From assembly GCF_014203555.1 (NCBI RefSeq), contig NZ_JACHJH010000004.1, positions 248,001 to 312,000 on the forward strand: a stretch of DNA of 64,000 nt, read 5' to 3'. The stretch comes from Streptomyces olivoverticillatus. GTDB lineage: Bacteria; Actinomycetota; Actinomycetes; Streptomycetales; Streptomycetaceae. Numbering within the stretch: position 1 is the stretch's first letter; each line of letters opens with the position of its first letter. The position numbers and the translations under genes were made by a program. The notes beneath the pieces are model-generated. The model had not been told where the DNA came from. It did not search any database and was given only the letters and a program-made list of their open reading frames with translations. Shown one piece after another: positions 1 through 8,781 of this stretch.

Positions 1-799
1 CGAACGGGGCGGTCTCGATCACGGCGACGGAGTTGAACTCGGTCGGGAAGAGCGTGCGGTACTTCGGCAGGTCGCCCTCGAGGAGGCGGGTGGTCGTGCG
101 GCGACCGGCGCCCTCGAAGCCGATGAGGCCCTCACCGGCACCGGAGCCGCTCAGCGCGAGCGAGACCGTGTCGCCGCCGCTGAGCGACTTGGCGGTGTCC
201 AGGAGCGTCTTGGCGGGCACCAGGGCGACGGCGGAGATGTCCGGCGTCTCGGGCTTCCACATGAACTCGCGGACCGCGAAGCGGTAGCGGTCGGTGGAGG
301 CCAGGGTGACGGTGTCGCCCTCGATCTCGATGCGCACACCGGTGAGCACCGGCAGCGTGTCGTCGCGGCCGGCGGCGATGGCCACCTGGGCGACGGCCGA
401 GGCGAAGACCTCGCCGGGCACGGTGCCGGTGGCGGTCGGCATCTGCGGCAGCGACGGGTACTCCTCCACAGGCAGGGTGTGGAGTGTGAATCGCGAGGAG
501 CCGCAGACGACCGTGACGCGCACGCCGTCCGTGGAGATCTCCACAGGCCTGTTGGGAAGTGCGCGGCAGATGTCGGCGAGCAGGCGGCCGGAGACGAGGA
601 CGGTGCCGTCCTCCTCCACATCGGCCTCGACCGAGACGCGGGCGGAGACCTCGTAGTCGAAGCCGGAGAGGCTCAGGGAGCCGTCCTCGGCCTTCAGCAG
701 CAGGCCCGCGAGGACCGGCACCGGCGGACGGGCCGGGAGGCTGCGGGCCGCCCAGGCCACTGCCTCCGCGAGTACATCGCGCTCCACCCGGATCTTCAC
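1..799 (-). CDS. dnaN: DNA polymerase III beta subunit (sliding clamp), 5' part
   Basis: This gene encodes the ring-shaped processivity clamp that holds replicative polymerase on DNA. About 266 N-terminal residues are visible and the gene runs off the left window edge. It starts at a GTG giving MKIRVERDVLAEAVAW, the usual actinobacterial DnaN start, and continues with PVLAGLLLKAEDG and LPVLTGVRIEIEGD, typical of clamp domains 1 and 2. It lies on the same strand as dnaA, with oriC between them, which is the standard actinobacterial arrangement. The missing part should be about 110 residues, covering most of domain 3. Identification rests on sequence and location together. Confidence 0.97.
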   Translation of the reverse strand, partial: MKIRVERDVLAEAVAWAARSLPARPPVPVLAGLLLKAEDGSLSLSGFDYEVSARVSVEADVEEDGTVLVSGRLLADICRALPNRPVEISTDGVRVTVVCGSSRFTLHTLPVEEYPSLPQMPTATGTVPGEVFASAVAQVAIAAGRDDTLPVLTGVRIEIEGDTVTLASTDRYRFAVREFMWKPETPDISAVALVPAKTLLDTAKSLSGGDTVSLALSGSGAGEGLIGFEGAGRRTTTRLLEGDLPKYRTLFPTEFNSVAVIETAPF

Positions 800-929
800 C
801 GGAACCGCCTCCTGCTTGTTGCTGGCTCGCCCTGCTGGCTACGTCGTCGGCTGAGTTGCCGGAGACCAGTCTGACGCACGCCGCTGACAGTCGGTGCGGC
901 TGGCGGTCAAGTCGAGGTCCGGGGCGTGG

Positions 930-1515
930 CGCGGCCCGAGGCCGATTCATCCACAGCACCCACTTCGAAACCAGTTCCCCGCTAGATCTCTGTGGTCGTA
1001 GTAGTAGGGCCTGTGGAAACGGTGGAAAACTGCCTTTGCCCAGGTCGGAACGGATTTTTTGTCCACCGGGCCTGTGGGTGGAGGCGGTGGAAAACCGGGG
1101 TGGTCTGTGGACCACGGAAAGTTCTGCACACCCGGTGCACAGGCAGGGCCCACTTCTCCCCAGGGCCATCCCCAGGTTTACCCACGTTGCCCACAGCCCA
1201 ACCCGGCACCTTGGTGTGACGCCTTTCACTCGGTGCGGTGACCTTGGGCGTTTCGTTGCCGAACAGTGGACAGGGATGTGGAAAGGCTGTGTATAACACC
1301 GGTCCTCCTGTGGGCGGCCGGTGGACAACGGTCGGGGCCGTTGTGAGCAGTCCGGCCGTCCACAGGCTGTGGAACCTCGTCGACCACAAATCCACAACCC
1401 CCTGACCTCCCCTGATGGCATATCAACAGCCCGGTCTGTGGACACCGTCTGGATAACTTCGCCCTCCCCAGGGTGTGGACGGTGGACAGCGGCGAAATCT
1501 GTGGAGAACCGGCAG
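930..1515. other. oriC: Chromosomal replication origin oriC with DnaA-box array
   Basis: The dnaN-dnaA spacer (800-1725) has no convincing gene but holds many 9-mers close to the Streptomyces DnaA box TTGTCCACA, on both strands. Examples are 947-955, 1012-1020, 1059-1067, 1106-1114, 1187-1195, 1277-1285, 1320-1328, 1356-1364, 1368-1376, 1388-1396, 1437-1445, 1474-1482 and 1500-1508. Most deviate from the consensus in one or two positions; TTGTCCACC at 1059 and its reverse at 1320 are the closest. The boxes are closely spaced, and there is no obvious AT-rich unwinding element. Both features agree with known Streptomyces origins, which carry many weak boxes. Confidence 0.95.
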
Positions 1516-1573
1516 GTCGGAGGCGGTATTCGAACAGGCTGGGGATATCCGGGCGGGGCCCGAGGACGGCGAG

Positions 1574-1636
1574 GACGGGCTCGGGGACGGTGGAGACGGG
1601 CTCGGGGACGGGCAAGACGGGCTTGAGGACGGGCTC
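1574..1636. repeat. Three G-rich 21-bp-period direct repeats beside oriC
   Basis: The 17-mer GACGGGCTCGGGGACGG occurs at 1574-1590 and again at 1595-1611. A third, two-mismatch copy is at 1616-1632. The period of exactly 21 bp is about two helical turns. The array lies between the last DnaA boxes and the dnaA terminator and belongs to no gene. Function is unknown; it could be a remnant of slippage or a protein-binding array. Confidence 0.75.
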
Positions 1637-1670
1637 CGGGATGGCGGGGACGGGGCCCGAGGACGGCGAA

Positions 1671-1702
1671 AGGGCGCCCCGGGGAAGCTCCCGAAGCGCC
1701 CT
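1671..1702 (-). terminator. Probable dnaA terminator hairpin
   Basis: An interrupted stem pairs AGGGCGC (1671-1677) with GCGCCCT (1696-1702), with an inner CGGG/CCCG pair. It starts 24 nt beyond the dnaA stop codon. No T-tract follows, as is common for streptomycete hairpin terminators. Confidence 0.6.
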
Positions 1703-1725
1703 CAGCGGTGCGCGGGCGGCCTGTC

Positions 1726-3597
1726 TCAGCCGTTCTTGATGCGGTTGGTCAGCTCGGTCACCTGGTTGTAGATCGAGCGCCGCTCGGCCATCAGAGCGCG
1801 GATTTTGCGGTCCGCGTGCATCACGGTCGTGTGGTCGCGGCCGCCGAACTGTGCGCCGATTTTCGGCAGCGAGAGGTCGGTGAGCTCCCGGCAGAGGTAC
1901 ATGGCGATCTGCCGGGCCGTCACCAGCACCCGGCTGCGCGAGGCACCGCACAGGTCCTCGACCGTGTGCCCGAAGTAGTCGGCGGTGGCGGCCATGATGG
2001 CCGTCGCGGTGATCTCCGGTGCCGCGTCCTCGCCACCGGGGATGAGGTCCTTCAGCACGATCTCGGTGAGGCCGAGGTCCACCGGCTGCCGGTTCAGGCT
2101 CGCGAAGGCGGTGACGCGGATCAGCGCGCCCTCCAGCTCGCGGATGTTGCGCGAGATGCGGGACGCGATGAACTCCAGCACCTCCGGCGGAGCGTTGAGC
2201 TGCTCCTGGACCGCCTTCTTCCGCAGGATCGCGATGCGCGTCTCCAGCTCCGGCGGCTGCACGTCCGTGATGAGGCCCCACTCGAAGCGGTTGCGCAGCC
2301 GGTCCTCCAGGGTGACCAGCTGCTTGGGCGGCCGGTCCGAGGACAGCACGATCTGCTTGTTCGCGTTGTGCAGGGTGTTGAAGGTGTGGAAGAACTCCTC
2401 CTGCGTCGACTCCTTGCTCGCCAGGAACTGGATGTCGTCGACCAGCAGGATGTCCATGTCGCGGTAGCGCTTGCGGAACGCGTCCGCCTTGCCGTCGCGG
2501 ATGGAATTGATGAACTCGTTGGTGAACTCCTCGGAGCTCACGTAGCGCACCCGGGTGCCCGGGTACAGGCTCCGCGCGTAGTGCCCGATGGCGTGCAGCA
2601 GATGCGTCTTGCCGAGCCCCGACTCCCCGTAGATGAACAGCGGGTTGTACGCCTTGGCGGGCGCCTCGGCCACCGCCACCGCGGCCGCGTGGGCGAAGCG
2701 GTTGGACGCGCCGATGACGAAGGTGTCGAAGAGGTACTTCGGGTTCAGGCGTGCGGTCGGCTCAGCGGCTCCCGAGGCGGAGGACGACGAGGACGACGAG
2801 GACGACGAGCCGGAGCCGCCGCCGGAGGCCGATCCCCCGCGCGCGGGGCTCTCGGGCAGCTCGCGGCGCTGCTGCTCGTACGACGGGCGCTCCCCGGCTC
2901 CCCCGGAGCGGTAGTCCGGCTGCTGGTGCTGCTGCTCGTACTGCGTGGCGTACGGGTCGCGCTCGCTCTCGGCGAAACCGCCCAGCCGCGGCTGCTGCCA
3001 GCCGTAGTCGCCCCGGTCGGGCGCGGGCGGGCCTGCGGGGCCGGAGGGGCCCGTGTGCCGGGGCCAGGAGCCGGGCTCCTGGCGGGGCTGCTGGTAGTCG
3101 GGGTACGCGGGGCGGACGGCCGGCAGGTCGTCGGCGGCGGACTGGCGGCCGTAGCCCTCCCGGCCCTCGTAGCCGCCGTGGCCCTCGTAGCCGTCCCGGC
3201 CGTTCTCGTACGGGTCGCGTACGTCACGTCCCTGCGCCCCCGTACGGGGGACGGGGCCGGCGCCGGGGTTGTCGTAGGGCGACGGGCGGGTGTCCTGGGC
3301 CTGGGGGGCGGGCGGCTCGCCGGCGGAGTCGTCGACGGTGATCGCGATCCGGATGGGGCGGCCGCACTCGCGGCTGAGGGTCTCGCTGACGATGGGGGCC
3401 AGGCGGCCCTCCAGGACGCCCTTGGCGAACTCGTTGGGGACGGCCAGCAGGGCCGTGTCGGCCACCAGTGCCAAGGGCTGGCACCGCTTGATCCAGTGCT
3501 CGTCCTTGCTCTCCACGCCCTGGCCACGCCCCTCACCGAGGAGCTGTTCGAGCACGCGCGGCCACACTGCGGCAAGATCGGCGGGCAGGTCAGCCAC
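1726..3597 (-). CDS. dnaA: Chromosomal replication initiator protein DnaA
   Basis: DnaA is an AAA+ ATPase that binds DnaA boxes and opens oriC. The chosen GTG gives [20 protein letters not shown], matching streptomycete DnaA N-termini, and has a GAGAG ribosome-binding site upstream; a GTG at 3618 would add seven residues. Domain I is followed by a very long low-complexity domain II of about 200 residues, rich in Gly, Tyr, Gln, Pro and Ser, as is typical of Streptomyces. The Walker A motif GESGLGKT ends near residue 331, the Walker B motif is [10 protein letters not shown], and the domain IV signature is [15 protein letters not shown]. At 623 residues it fits the large streptomycete DnaA class. 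An oddity is a pure serine run in domain II encoded by a 9-bp microsatellite. Confidence 0.98.
   Translation of the reverse strand: MADLPADLAAVWPRVLEQLLGEGRGQGVESKDEHWIKRCQPLALVADTALLAVPNEFAKGVLEGRLAPIVSETLSRECGRPIRIAITVDDSAGEPPAPQAQDTRPSPYDNPGAGPVPRTGAQGRDVRDPYENGRDGYEGHGGYEGREGYGRQSAADDLPAVRPAYPDYQQPRQEPGSWPRHTGPSGPAGPPAPDRGDYGWQQPRLGGFAESERDPYATQYEQQHQQPDYRSGGAGERPSYEQQRRELPESPARGGSASGGGSGSSSSSSSSSSASGAAEPTARLNPKYLFDTFVIGASNRFAHAAAVAVAEAPAKAYNPLFIYGESGLGKTHLLHAIGHYARSLYPGTRVRYVSSEEFTNEFINSIRDGKADAFRKRYRDMDILLVDDIQFLASKESTQEEFFHTFNTLHNANKQIVLSSDRPPKQLVTLEDRLRNRFEWGLITDVQPPELETRIAILRKKAVQEQLNAPPEVLEFIASRISRNIRELEGALIRVTAFASLNRQPVDLGLTEIVLKDLIPGGEDAAPEITATAIMAATADYFGHTVEDLCGASRSRVLVTARQIAMYLCRELTDLSLPKIGAQFGGRDHTTVMHADRKIRALMAERRSIYNQVTELTNRIKNG
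2780..2817. repeat. 9-bp microsatellite inside dnaA domain II
   Basis: The plus strand shows about four copies of GAGGACGAC in tandem, read on the minus strand as a run of serines in the DnaA linker. It is followed by Gly/Ser-rich codons. Such a tract should vary in length between strains by slippage. Confidence 0.8.
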
Positions 3598-3721
3598 AGG
3601 ACACGCTCTCTCAGTCACGGGGGGGCGCCCTGGAGTCCCACGAATGTGTGGTTCTCGGGACGGGCGGGAAAGATTAGGAGTTCAGTCAAGGTAGTCAGCC
3701 CGAGGCGCGCGGTTCAAGTCG

Positions 3722-3730
3722 TTGTCCACA
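3722..3730 (+). promoter_or_regulatory. Perfect DnaA box in the dnaA-rpmH divergent promoter region
   Basis: TTGTCCACA, the exact streptomycete consensus, lies about 125 bp upstream of the dnaA start and 290 bp before rpmH. The whole gap 3598-4022 holds no gene and should contain the divergent dnaA and rpmH promoters. A DnaA box here suggests autoregulation of dnaA, as known in other bacteria; that is an inference for this strain. Confidence 0.8.
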
Positions 3731-4022
3731 GGGTGTGTACAAATGTGCCATGCGGCATGTGCTCGCGGCGCCAGGGCCTCCGGGCAGCTACGGTGTATCC
3801 CTGGTGCGCTGCCGGTTTGACCGGATGGCGTAGCCGCGCGTACCGTGACCAGGTCGAGTTGTCGATGGCTGCTGCCGCCTGCCTCCGATGGGCAAAGACG
3901 GCGATCCTGTCGGGTCGTGGTCATGAAGCGGTGCACTTGGGCGTATTGCGAGTTCCTCGTGGGCGCACGGTGACAGCCAGGCGATGTCCCGCCATCACAC
4001 GATTCATTTCTGGAGTCCCCGA

Positions 4023-4160
4023 GTGAGCAAGCGCACCTTCCAGCCGAACAACCGCCGCCGCGCGAAGACCCACGGCTTCCGCCTGCGCATGCGTACCCGT
4101 GCCGGCCGCGCGATTCTCGCGTCCCGCCGTGGCAAGGGTCGCGCCCGCCTGTCGGCCTGA
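4023..4160 (+). CDS. rpmH: 50S ribosomal protein L34
   Basis: This 45-residue, very basic protein starts at GTG and reads [20 protein letters not shown] onward, ending in GKGRARLSA. That is the universal L34 pattern. It is a structural protein of the large ribosomal subunit. It heads the plus-strand block rpmH-rnpA-yidD-yidC-jag-rsmG, conserved next to bacterial origins, and is transcribed divergently from dnaA. Confidence 0.98.
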   Translation: MSKRTFQPNNRRRAKTHGFRLRMRTRAGRAILASRRGKGRARLSA

Positions 4161-4185
4161 CCAGCACGACGTCAAGGTCCATGAA

Positions 4186-4614
4186 GTGCTGCCTTCCGAG
4201 TCTCGGCTGAGGCGGCGCGAGGACTTTGCCACCGCGGTTCGCCGAGGGCGCCGGGCCGGCCGCCCGCTCCTCGTCGTCCACCTACGAAGCGGTTCAACGG
4301 ACCCGCACACACCCGGGGAGAGTGCTCCCCCGGTGCGTGCGGGTTTCGTCGTGAGCAAGGCCGTCGGCATCGCCGTCGTCCGCAACCGGGTCAAGCGGCG
4401 GCTTCGCCACCTCGTGCGTGACCGGCTGGATCTTCTGCCCGCCGGTAGCCTGGTGGTGGTGCGAGCCCTGCCCGGCGCGGGCGAGGCGGACCACGACGAA
4501 CTGGCCCGCGATCTCGATACCGCGCTGCAGCGGCTGCTGGGAGGGGCGCCGCGAAGCAATCCCCCGGGGGGTGACCCCCGGAACCCCGGTCACCCGGGAG
4601 GGAGTGCACAGTGA
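4186..4614 (+). CDS. rnpA: Ribonuclease P protein component
   Basis: RnpA is the protein cofactor of RNase P, which matures tRNA 5' ends. The GTG chosen gives [21 protein letters not shown], the usual actinobacterial start, only 25 nt after rpmH; a longer in-frame opening from 4099 overlaps rpmH and is unlikely. The RNP signature appears as [16 protein letters not shown]. The product has 142 residues. Its TGA stop overlaps the GTG start of yidD by four bases, implying translational coupling. Confidence 0.96.
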   Translation: MLPSESRLRRREDFATAVRRGRRAGRPLLVVHLRSGSTDPHTPGESAPPVRAGFVVSKAVGIAVVRNRVKRRLRHLVRDRLDLLPAGSLVVVRALPGAGEADHDELARDLDTALQRLLGGAPRSNPPGGDPRNPGHPGGSAQ

Positions 4615-4928
4615 AGTATCCGCTGCTCTGGTTGATCAAGATCTACCAGTGGACCATCAGCCCTCTGCTGGGCCCGGTCTGCAAGTACTACCCGTCGTGC
4701 TCGCACTACGGCTACACAGCCATTGACAGGCATGGTGCGGTCAAAGGAACGGTGCTGACGGCCTGGCGCATCCTGCGCTGCAACCCGTGGTCGCTCGGTG
4801 GCGTCGATCACGTCCCTCCCCGGAAGCGTCCGGTCTGGCACCAGCGGCTGAGGAGCCGACTGGGTGGGCACCCCGAAGCGGGGCCCGTCGCTCAGCCCGA
4901 GACCCAGCCCAACGCCCAAGGAGCCTGA
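4611..4928 (+). CDS. yidD: Membrane protein insertion efficiency factor YidD
   Basis: YidD is a small membrane-associated protein thought to assist YidC. The 105-residue product starts [20 protein letters not shown] and carries the family signature [15 protein letters not shown], followed by [15 protein letters not shown]. Its GTG start overlaps the rnpA stop (GTGA), and yidC starts three bases after its own stop, so the genes are tightly co-transcribed. The C-terminal tail is polar and variable. Confidence 0.96.
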   Translation: MKYPLLWLIKIYQWTISPLLGPVCKYYPSCSHYGYTAIDRHGAVKGTVLTAWRILRCNPWSLGGVDHVPPRKRPVWHQRLRSRLGGHPEAGPVAQPETQPNAQGA

Positions 4929-4931
4929 TTC

Positions 4932-6041
4932 GTGGACACGATCCTCGGTCCCCTCTATTACGCCGTTTCCTGGATCATCGTCCAGTTCCACGCGTTCTAC
5001 AGCTTGATCTTCGACAGGAACAGCGGCTGGGCGTGGGGCCTGTCGATCGTCTCGCTGGTGGTGCTGATCCGCATCTGCCTGATCCCGCTCTTCGTGAAGC
5101 AGATCAAGGCCACGCGGAACATGCAGGCGCTCCAGCCGAAGATGAAGGCGATCCAGGAGCGCTACAAGAGCGACAAGCAGCGCCAGTCCGAAGAGATGAT
5201 GAAGCTCTACAAGGAGACGGGCACCAACCCGCTCTCGAGCTGTCTCCCGATCCTGGCCCAGTCGCCCTTCTTCATCTCGCTGTACCAGGTCCTGAACCAC
5301 ATCGCGCAGGGCAAGACGGTCGGCTTCATCGACAAGTCGCTGCTGGACAGCGCGCGCCAGGCACACATCTTCGGTGCCCCCCTGTCCGTGAAGTTCACGG
5401 ACTCCGCGGCCAAGGTCGAGTCCCTCGGCGCCTCGCTGACCGATGTGCGCGTCGTCACGGTCATCATGATCATCCTGATGTCGCTGTCGCAGTTCTACAC
5501 GCAGCGCCAGCTGATGACCAAGAACGTCGACCTCACGGTGAAGACGCCGTTCATGCAGCAGCAGAAGATGCTGATGTACGTCTTCCCGATCATGTTCGCC
5601 GTCTTCGGCATCAACTTCCCCGTCGGTGTCCTGGTCTACTGGCTCACCACCAACGTGTGGACCCTCGGTCAGCAGATGTTCGTCATCCGCCGCAACCCGA
5701 CCCCCGGCTCCCTCGCCTTCGCCCAGCGCCAGGAGCGCCTGCGCGCCAAGGGCAAGCTCAAGGAGGCCCCGGCCGAGGTCGAGGCCAAGAAGGCCGCCGA
5801 GGCCGCCCGCGCCTCCCGCCAGCAGCCCAAGCGGCAGACCAAGTCCAAGCGCCAGGTCGGCGGCACCACCCAGGCTGCCCAGCCCGGCAAGAAGACCTCG
5901 CTGGAGAAGGATCAGCCGGGCTCCGGCGAAGGCTCCGGCGGTGACGCCAAGTCCGACCAGGCCGGCGGTTCGTCCCGCGGCACCAAGGCCGGCCAGCGCA
6001 AGGGCGGCCCGCAGCAGCCCAAGCACCCGACGAAGAAGTAA
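4932..6041 (+). CDS. yidC: Membrane protein insertase YidC (Oxa1 family)
   Basis: YidC inserts and folds integral membrane proteins, alone or with Sec. The 369-residue product has an N-terminal transmembrane segment, then a conserved core containing [15 protein letters not shown] and [21 protein letters not shown], and further hydrophobic segments including [20 protein letters not shown]. The C-terminal 90 residues are strongly basic, rich in Lys, Gln and Gly, and probably contact the ribosome. There is no large periplasmic domain, as expected in Gram-positives. It starts at GTG and belongs to the rpmH-rsmG block. Confidence 0.97.
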   Translation: MDTILGPLYYAVSWIIVQFHAFYSLIFDRNSGWAWGLSIVSLVVLIRICLIPLFVKQIKATRNMQALQPKMKAIQERYKSDKQRQSEEMMKLYKETGTNPLSSCLPILAQSPFFISLYQVLNHIAQGKTVGFIDKSLLDSARQAHIFGAPLSVKFTDSAAKVESLGASLTDVRVVTVIMIILMSLSQFYTQRQLMTKNVDLTVKTPFMQQQKMLMYVFPIMFAVFGINFPVGVLVYWLTTNVWTLGQQMFVIRRNPTPGSLAFAQRQERLRAKGKLKEAPAEVEAKKAAEAARASRQQPKRQTKSKRQVGGTTQAAQPGKKTSLEKDQPGSGEGSGGDAKSDQAGGSSRGTKAGQRKGGPQQPKHPTKK

Positions 6042-6055
6042 CGAAGGAGTCCACC

Positions 6056-6577
6056 GTGACGGACACGCAGCCTCAGACCGGCGGGACCGCCGCTCCGGGC
6101 ACCGACACCCTCTCCCGGCTGGAGCAGGAGGGCGAGATCGCGGCCGACTACCTCGAGGGGCTGCTGGACATCGCCGACCTCGACGGCGACATCGACATGG
6201 ACGTCGAGGCCGACCGCGCCTCCGTGTCGATCATCAGCGACTCCACCAGCCGTGACCTGCAGAAGCTGGTGGGCCGCGACGGCGAAGTGCTGGAAGCGCT
6301 CCAGGAGCTCACCCGGCTGGCCGTCAACCGGGAGACCGGGGACCGCAGCCGTCTGATGCTCGACATCGCGGGCTTCCGCGCGCGCAAGCGCGAGGAGCTG
6401 GCCGAGCTGGGCGCCAAGGCCGCCCAGGAGGCCAAGACCAGCGGCGAGCCGGTCAAGCTCGACCCGATGACGCCCTTCGAGCGCAAGGTCGTCCATGACG
6501 CGGTGGCCGCCGCCGGCCTGCGCAGCGAGTCCGAGGGCGATGAGCCCCAGCGCCGAGTGGTCGTACTCCCGGCCTGA
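6056..6577 (+). CDS. jag: Jag family RNA-binding protein (KH and R3H domains)
   Basis: The 173-residue product starts at GTG, 14 bases after yidC, with a ribosome-binding site (AAGGAG). A KH-like region includes LVGRDGEVLEALQELTRLAVNR, and the R3H region includes RSRLMLDIAGFRARKREEL and MTPFERKVVHDAVA. Jag/KhpB/EloR proteins bind RNA and affect cell-wall elongation in Firmicutes; a similar role here is inferred. Position directly after yidC is typical of the family. Confidence 0.95.
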   Translation: MTDTQPQTGGTAAPGTDTLSRLEQEGEIAADYLEGLLDIADLDGDIDMDVEADRASVSIISDSTSRDLQKLVGRDGEVLEALQELTRLAVNRETGDRSRLMLDIAGFRARKREELAELGAKAAQEAKTSGEPVKLDPMTPFERKVVHDAVAAAGLRSESEGDEPQRRVVVLPA

Positions 6578-6600
6578 CCGGTCCCACTTCCAGGTGTGTA

Positions 6601-6628
6601 CGGCCCCGTCTGCTCGCAGGCGGGGCCG
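6601..6628 (+). terminator. Terminator hairpin after jag
   Basis: CGGCCCCG (6601-6608) pairs with CGGGGCCG (6621-6628), extended by CTG/CAG inside. It lies 23 nt after the jag stop and separates jag from rsmG, which has its own leader. Confidence 0.75.
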
Positions 6629-6734
6629 AACCTTGTCAGCCTGAGATTCCTCAGGGCACCCTCAGCCTGATATTCAGAAGCCTGATCTTCTGATCAAGAC
6701 TCCCCGACGATGTTGTACGGAAGGACGGTTCCCC

Positions 6735-7451
6735 GTGGAAGAGGCAGCGGAGCTCCCCCCGGCGCCCGAAGCGGCGCGGGCGGTTTTCGGTGACCGCTTT
6801 CCAGAGGCCGTTCGCTATGCGGAGCTGCTCGCCGACGCGGGGGTGAAGCGCGGCCTGATCGGCCCCCGTGAGGTCCCCAGGCTCTGGGAGCGGCACCTGC
6901 TGAACTGCGCGGTGCTCTCCGAAGCCGTACCGGACGGCGTGACGGTGTGCGACGTGGGCTCCGGCGCCGGCCTGCCGGGCATTCCGCTGGCGCTGGTCCG
7001 GCCCGACCTGCAGATCACCCTGCTGGAGCCGCTGCTGCGCCGTACGACCTTCCTCCAGGAGGTCGTGGAGCTGCTGGGCCTGGACCATGTCACGGTCGTC
7101 CGGGGCCGCGCCGAGGAGATGCTCGGCAAGGTCGAGCCCGTCCACGTCGTCACGGCCCGGGCTGTGGCACCGCTGGACCGGCTCGCCGGCTGGGGTGTAC
7201 CGCTGCTGCGCCCGTACGGCGAGATGCTCGCTCTCAAGGGCGACACGGCCGAGGAGGAGCTCAAGAGCGCCCGAGGCGCGCTGAGCAAGCTCGGTGTCGT
7301 CCGGACATCGGTGCTCCAGGTGGGTGAGGGTGTGGTCGACCCGTTGTCCACAGTGGTCCGGGTCGAGGTGGGGGAGAGCCCCGGCGGGGTGCGCTTCGCC
7401 GCCAAGCGGGCCAAGGCGGCCCGGAGCACGCGCTCGCGCCGTCGGCGCTAA
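6735..7451 (+). CDS. rsmG: 16S rRNA (guanine-527-N7)-methyltransferase RsmG (GidB)
   Basis: RsmG uses S-adenosylmethionine to methylate N7 of G527 in 16S rRNA; its loss gives low-level streptomycin resistance. The 238-residue product starts at GTG and contains the SAM-binding motif VCDVGSGAGLPGIPLAL, the upstream motif LWERHLLNCAVL, and a basic Arg-rich tail. The gene sits between jag and parA as in most actinobacteria. A perfect DnaA-box sequence, TTGTCCACA, occurs inside the coding region at 7344-7352. Confidence 0.97.
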   Translation: MEEAAELPPAPEAARAVFGDRFPEAVRYAELLADAGVKRGLIGPREVPRLWERHLLNCAVLSEAVPDGVTVCDVGSGAGLPGIPLALVRPDLQITLLEPLLRRTTFLQEVVELLGLDHVTVVRGRAEEMLGKVEPVHVVTARAVAPLDRLAGWGVPLLRPYGEMLALKGDTAEEELKSARGALSKLGVVRTSVLQVGEGVVDPLSTVVRVEVGESPGGVRFAAKRAKAARSTRSRRRR

Positions 7452-7544
7452 GGCATTTTGCCTACGGGCAGTGCTCCATACAAGCTGGCAAAACTACCCA
7501 TAACGGAGTGTCGCGGCGGGGTCGCGGTGTGTGCCATGCATCGT

Positions 7545-7558
7545 GTTTCACGTGAAAC
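7545..7558. other. parS: parS site upstream of parA
   Basis: Perfect 14-bp palindrome GTTTCACGTGAAAC, the ParB-binding centromere site, 162 bp before the chosen parA start. It may also let ParB influence parAB transcription. Confidence 0.95.
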
Positions 7559-7649
7559 GTCGCTCCCTGTTGCATGGAATCATCGGCCGAGGGCGCGCGG
7601 GTGCCGCCGCTCTCGCCGCGCCGCGTGACCGCCGACCGGTCCAGGACGT

Positions 7650-7685
7650 GGATTCATCCACAGGCTCATGGGATTCATCCACAGG
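7650..7685. promoter_or_regulatory. Two phased DnaA-box-like repeats upstream of parA
   Basis: The 15-mer GGATTCATCCACAGG occurs at 7650-7664 and 7671-7685, 21 bp apart. Each contains TCATCCACA, the same variant box seen at 947-955 in oriC. They lie 35-70 bp before the parA start, where a promoter or operator is expected. Confidence 0.65.
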
Positions 7686-7719
7686 AGAACGGGCCTCGCT
7701 GGTTCACGACCCCGAAAGC

Positions 7720-8781
7720 ATGGCAGGCTCTGCCTATTGCGAGCCTGATGTCGAGGAGAGTGAATCCTTGCGGTCCGACGCCAATCTTGCGGGGCCGATG
7801 ACCGATCCGGTCCCCGGTCCCCGCCCCGCCGATTCCGAGCCGGTGGCGGCTCCCGGTTTTCTCCCCGCCGGAGAGGCCGCTTCCGAAGTCGTTTCACGTG
7901 AAACGCCGCACACCATGCCCCGGCCGGAGCAGACCAGGGTCATGGTGGTCGCCAACCAGAAGGGCGGCGTGGGCAAGACCACCACTACGGTCAACCTCGC
8001 GGCGTCCCTGGCGCTGCACGGCAACCGGGTGCTCGTGATCGACCTCGACCCGCAGGGCAATGCCTCCACGGCGCTGGGCATCGATCACCACGCCGAGGTG
8101 CCCTCGATCTACGACGTCCTGGTGGACAGCAGGCAGCTCTCCGATGTGGTGCAGCCGGTCATGGATGTGGAGGGGCTCTTCTGCGCCCCTGCCACCATCG
8201 ACCTCGCGGGCGCCGAAATCGAGCTGGTCTCGCTGGTGGCCCGGGAAAGCCGGCTGGACCGGGCGATCAAGGCCTATGAGCAGCCGCTGGACTACATCCT
8301 CATCGACTGCCCGCCCTCGCTCGGCCTGCTGACCGTGAACGCCCTGGTCGCAGGCGCCGAGGTGCTCATCCCGATCCAGTGCGAGTACTACGCGCTGGAG
8401 GGGCTGGGGCAGCTGTTGCGCAATGTGGAGCTGGTCCGGGGGCACCTCAACCCCAAGCTCCATGTCTCCACGATCCTGCTGACGATGTACGACGGGCGGA
8501 CCCGGCTCGCGTCGCAGGTGGCGGACGAGGTGCGCAGCCACTTCGGGCACGAGGTGCTGCGGACCAGCATTCCGCGCTCCGTCCGTATTTCGGAGGCGCC
8601 GAGCTATGGGCAGACCGTTCTTACCTATGACCCGGGCTCCAGCGGCGCGCTGTCCTACCTGGAGGCAGCCCGGGAGATCGCACTGCGGGGGGTCGGGGTG
8701 CACTACGACGGTGGCATGGCCCATACGGTGGGCCGTCAACAGCAGCATGACCAGCACAGCATGTCGGAGGGGCTTCAGTGA
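7720..8781 (+). CDS. parA: Chromosome-partitioning ATPase ParA
   Basis: ParA is a Walker-type ATPase that works with ParB-parS complexes to segregate chromosomes, especially into spores. The ATG chosen gives [20 protein letters not shown], which resembles streptomycete ParA N-termini; an open frame extends upstream to 7531 but would run through a parS site. The deviant Walker A motif KGGVGKTT begins at residue 81, preceded by VMVVANQ, and later motifs include [11 protein letters not shown] and [11 protein letters not shown]. The product has 353 residues. A parS site inside the gene is read in frame as VSRET. The stop overlaps the parB start. Confidence 0.95.
   Translation: MAGSAYCEPDVEESESLRSDANLAGPMTDPVPGPRPADSEPVAAPGFLPAGEAASEVVSRETPHTMPRPEQTRVMVVANQKGGVGKTTTTVNLAASLALHGNRVLVIDLDPQGNASTALGIDHHAEVPSIYDVLVDSRQLSDVVQPVMDVEGLFCAPATIDLAGAEIELVSLVARESRLDRAIKAYEQPLDYILIDCPPSLGLLTVNALVAGAEVLIPIQCEYYALEGLGQLLRNVELVRGHLNPKLHVSTILLTMYDGRTRLASQVADEVRSHFGHEVLRTSIPRSVRISEAPSYGQTVLTYDPGSSGALSYLEAAREIALRGVGVHYDGGMAHTVGRQQQHDQHSMSEGLQ
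7891..7904. other. parS: parS site inside parA
   Basis: Perfect GTTTCACGTGAAAC, read in the parA frame as Val-Ser-Arg-Glu-Thr in the variable region just before the Walker A domain. Confidence 0.95.

Noticed and set aside
1708..4026. 772-codon plus-strand open frame across dnaA
   Set aside because: It is antisense to dnaA; high GC leaves opposite frames open. The translation is low-complexity Val/Leu/Gly/Arg with no domain.
7531..7719. Longer parA start at 7531
   Set aside because: It would make a 63-residue extension read from a parS site and DnaA-box-like repeats; streptomycete ParA starts near MAGS.
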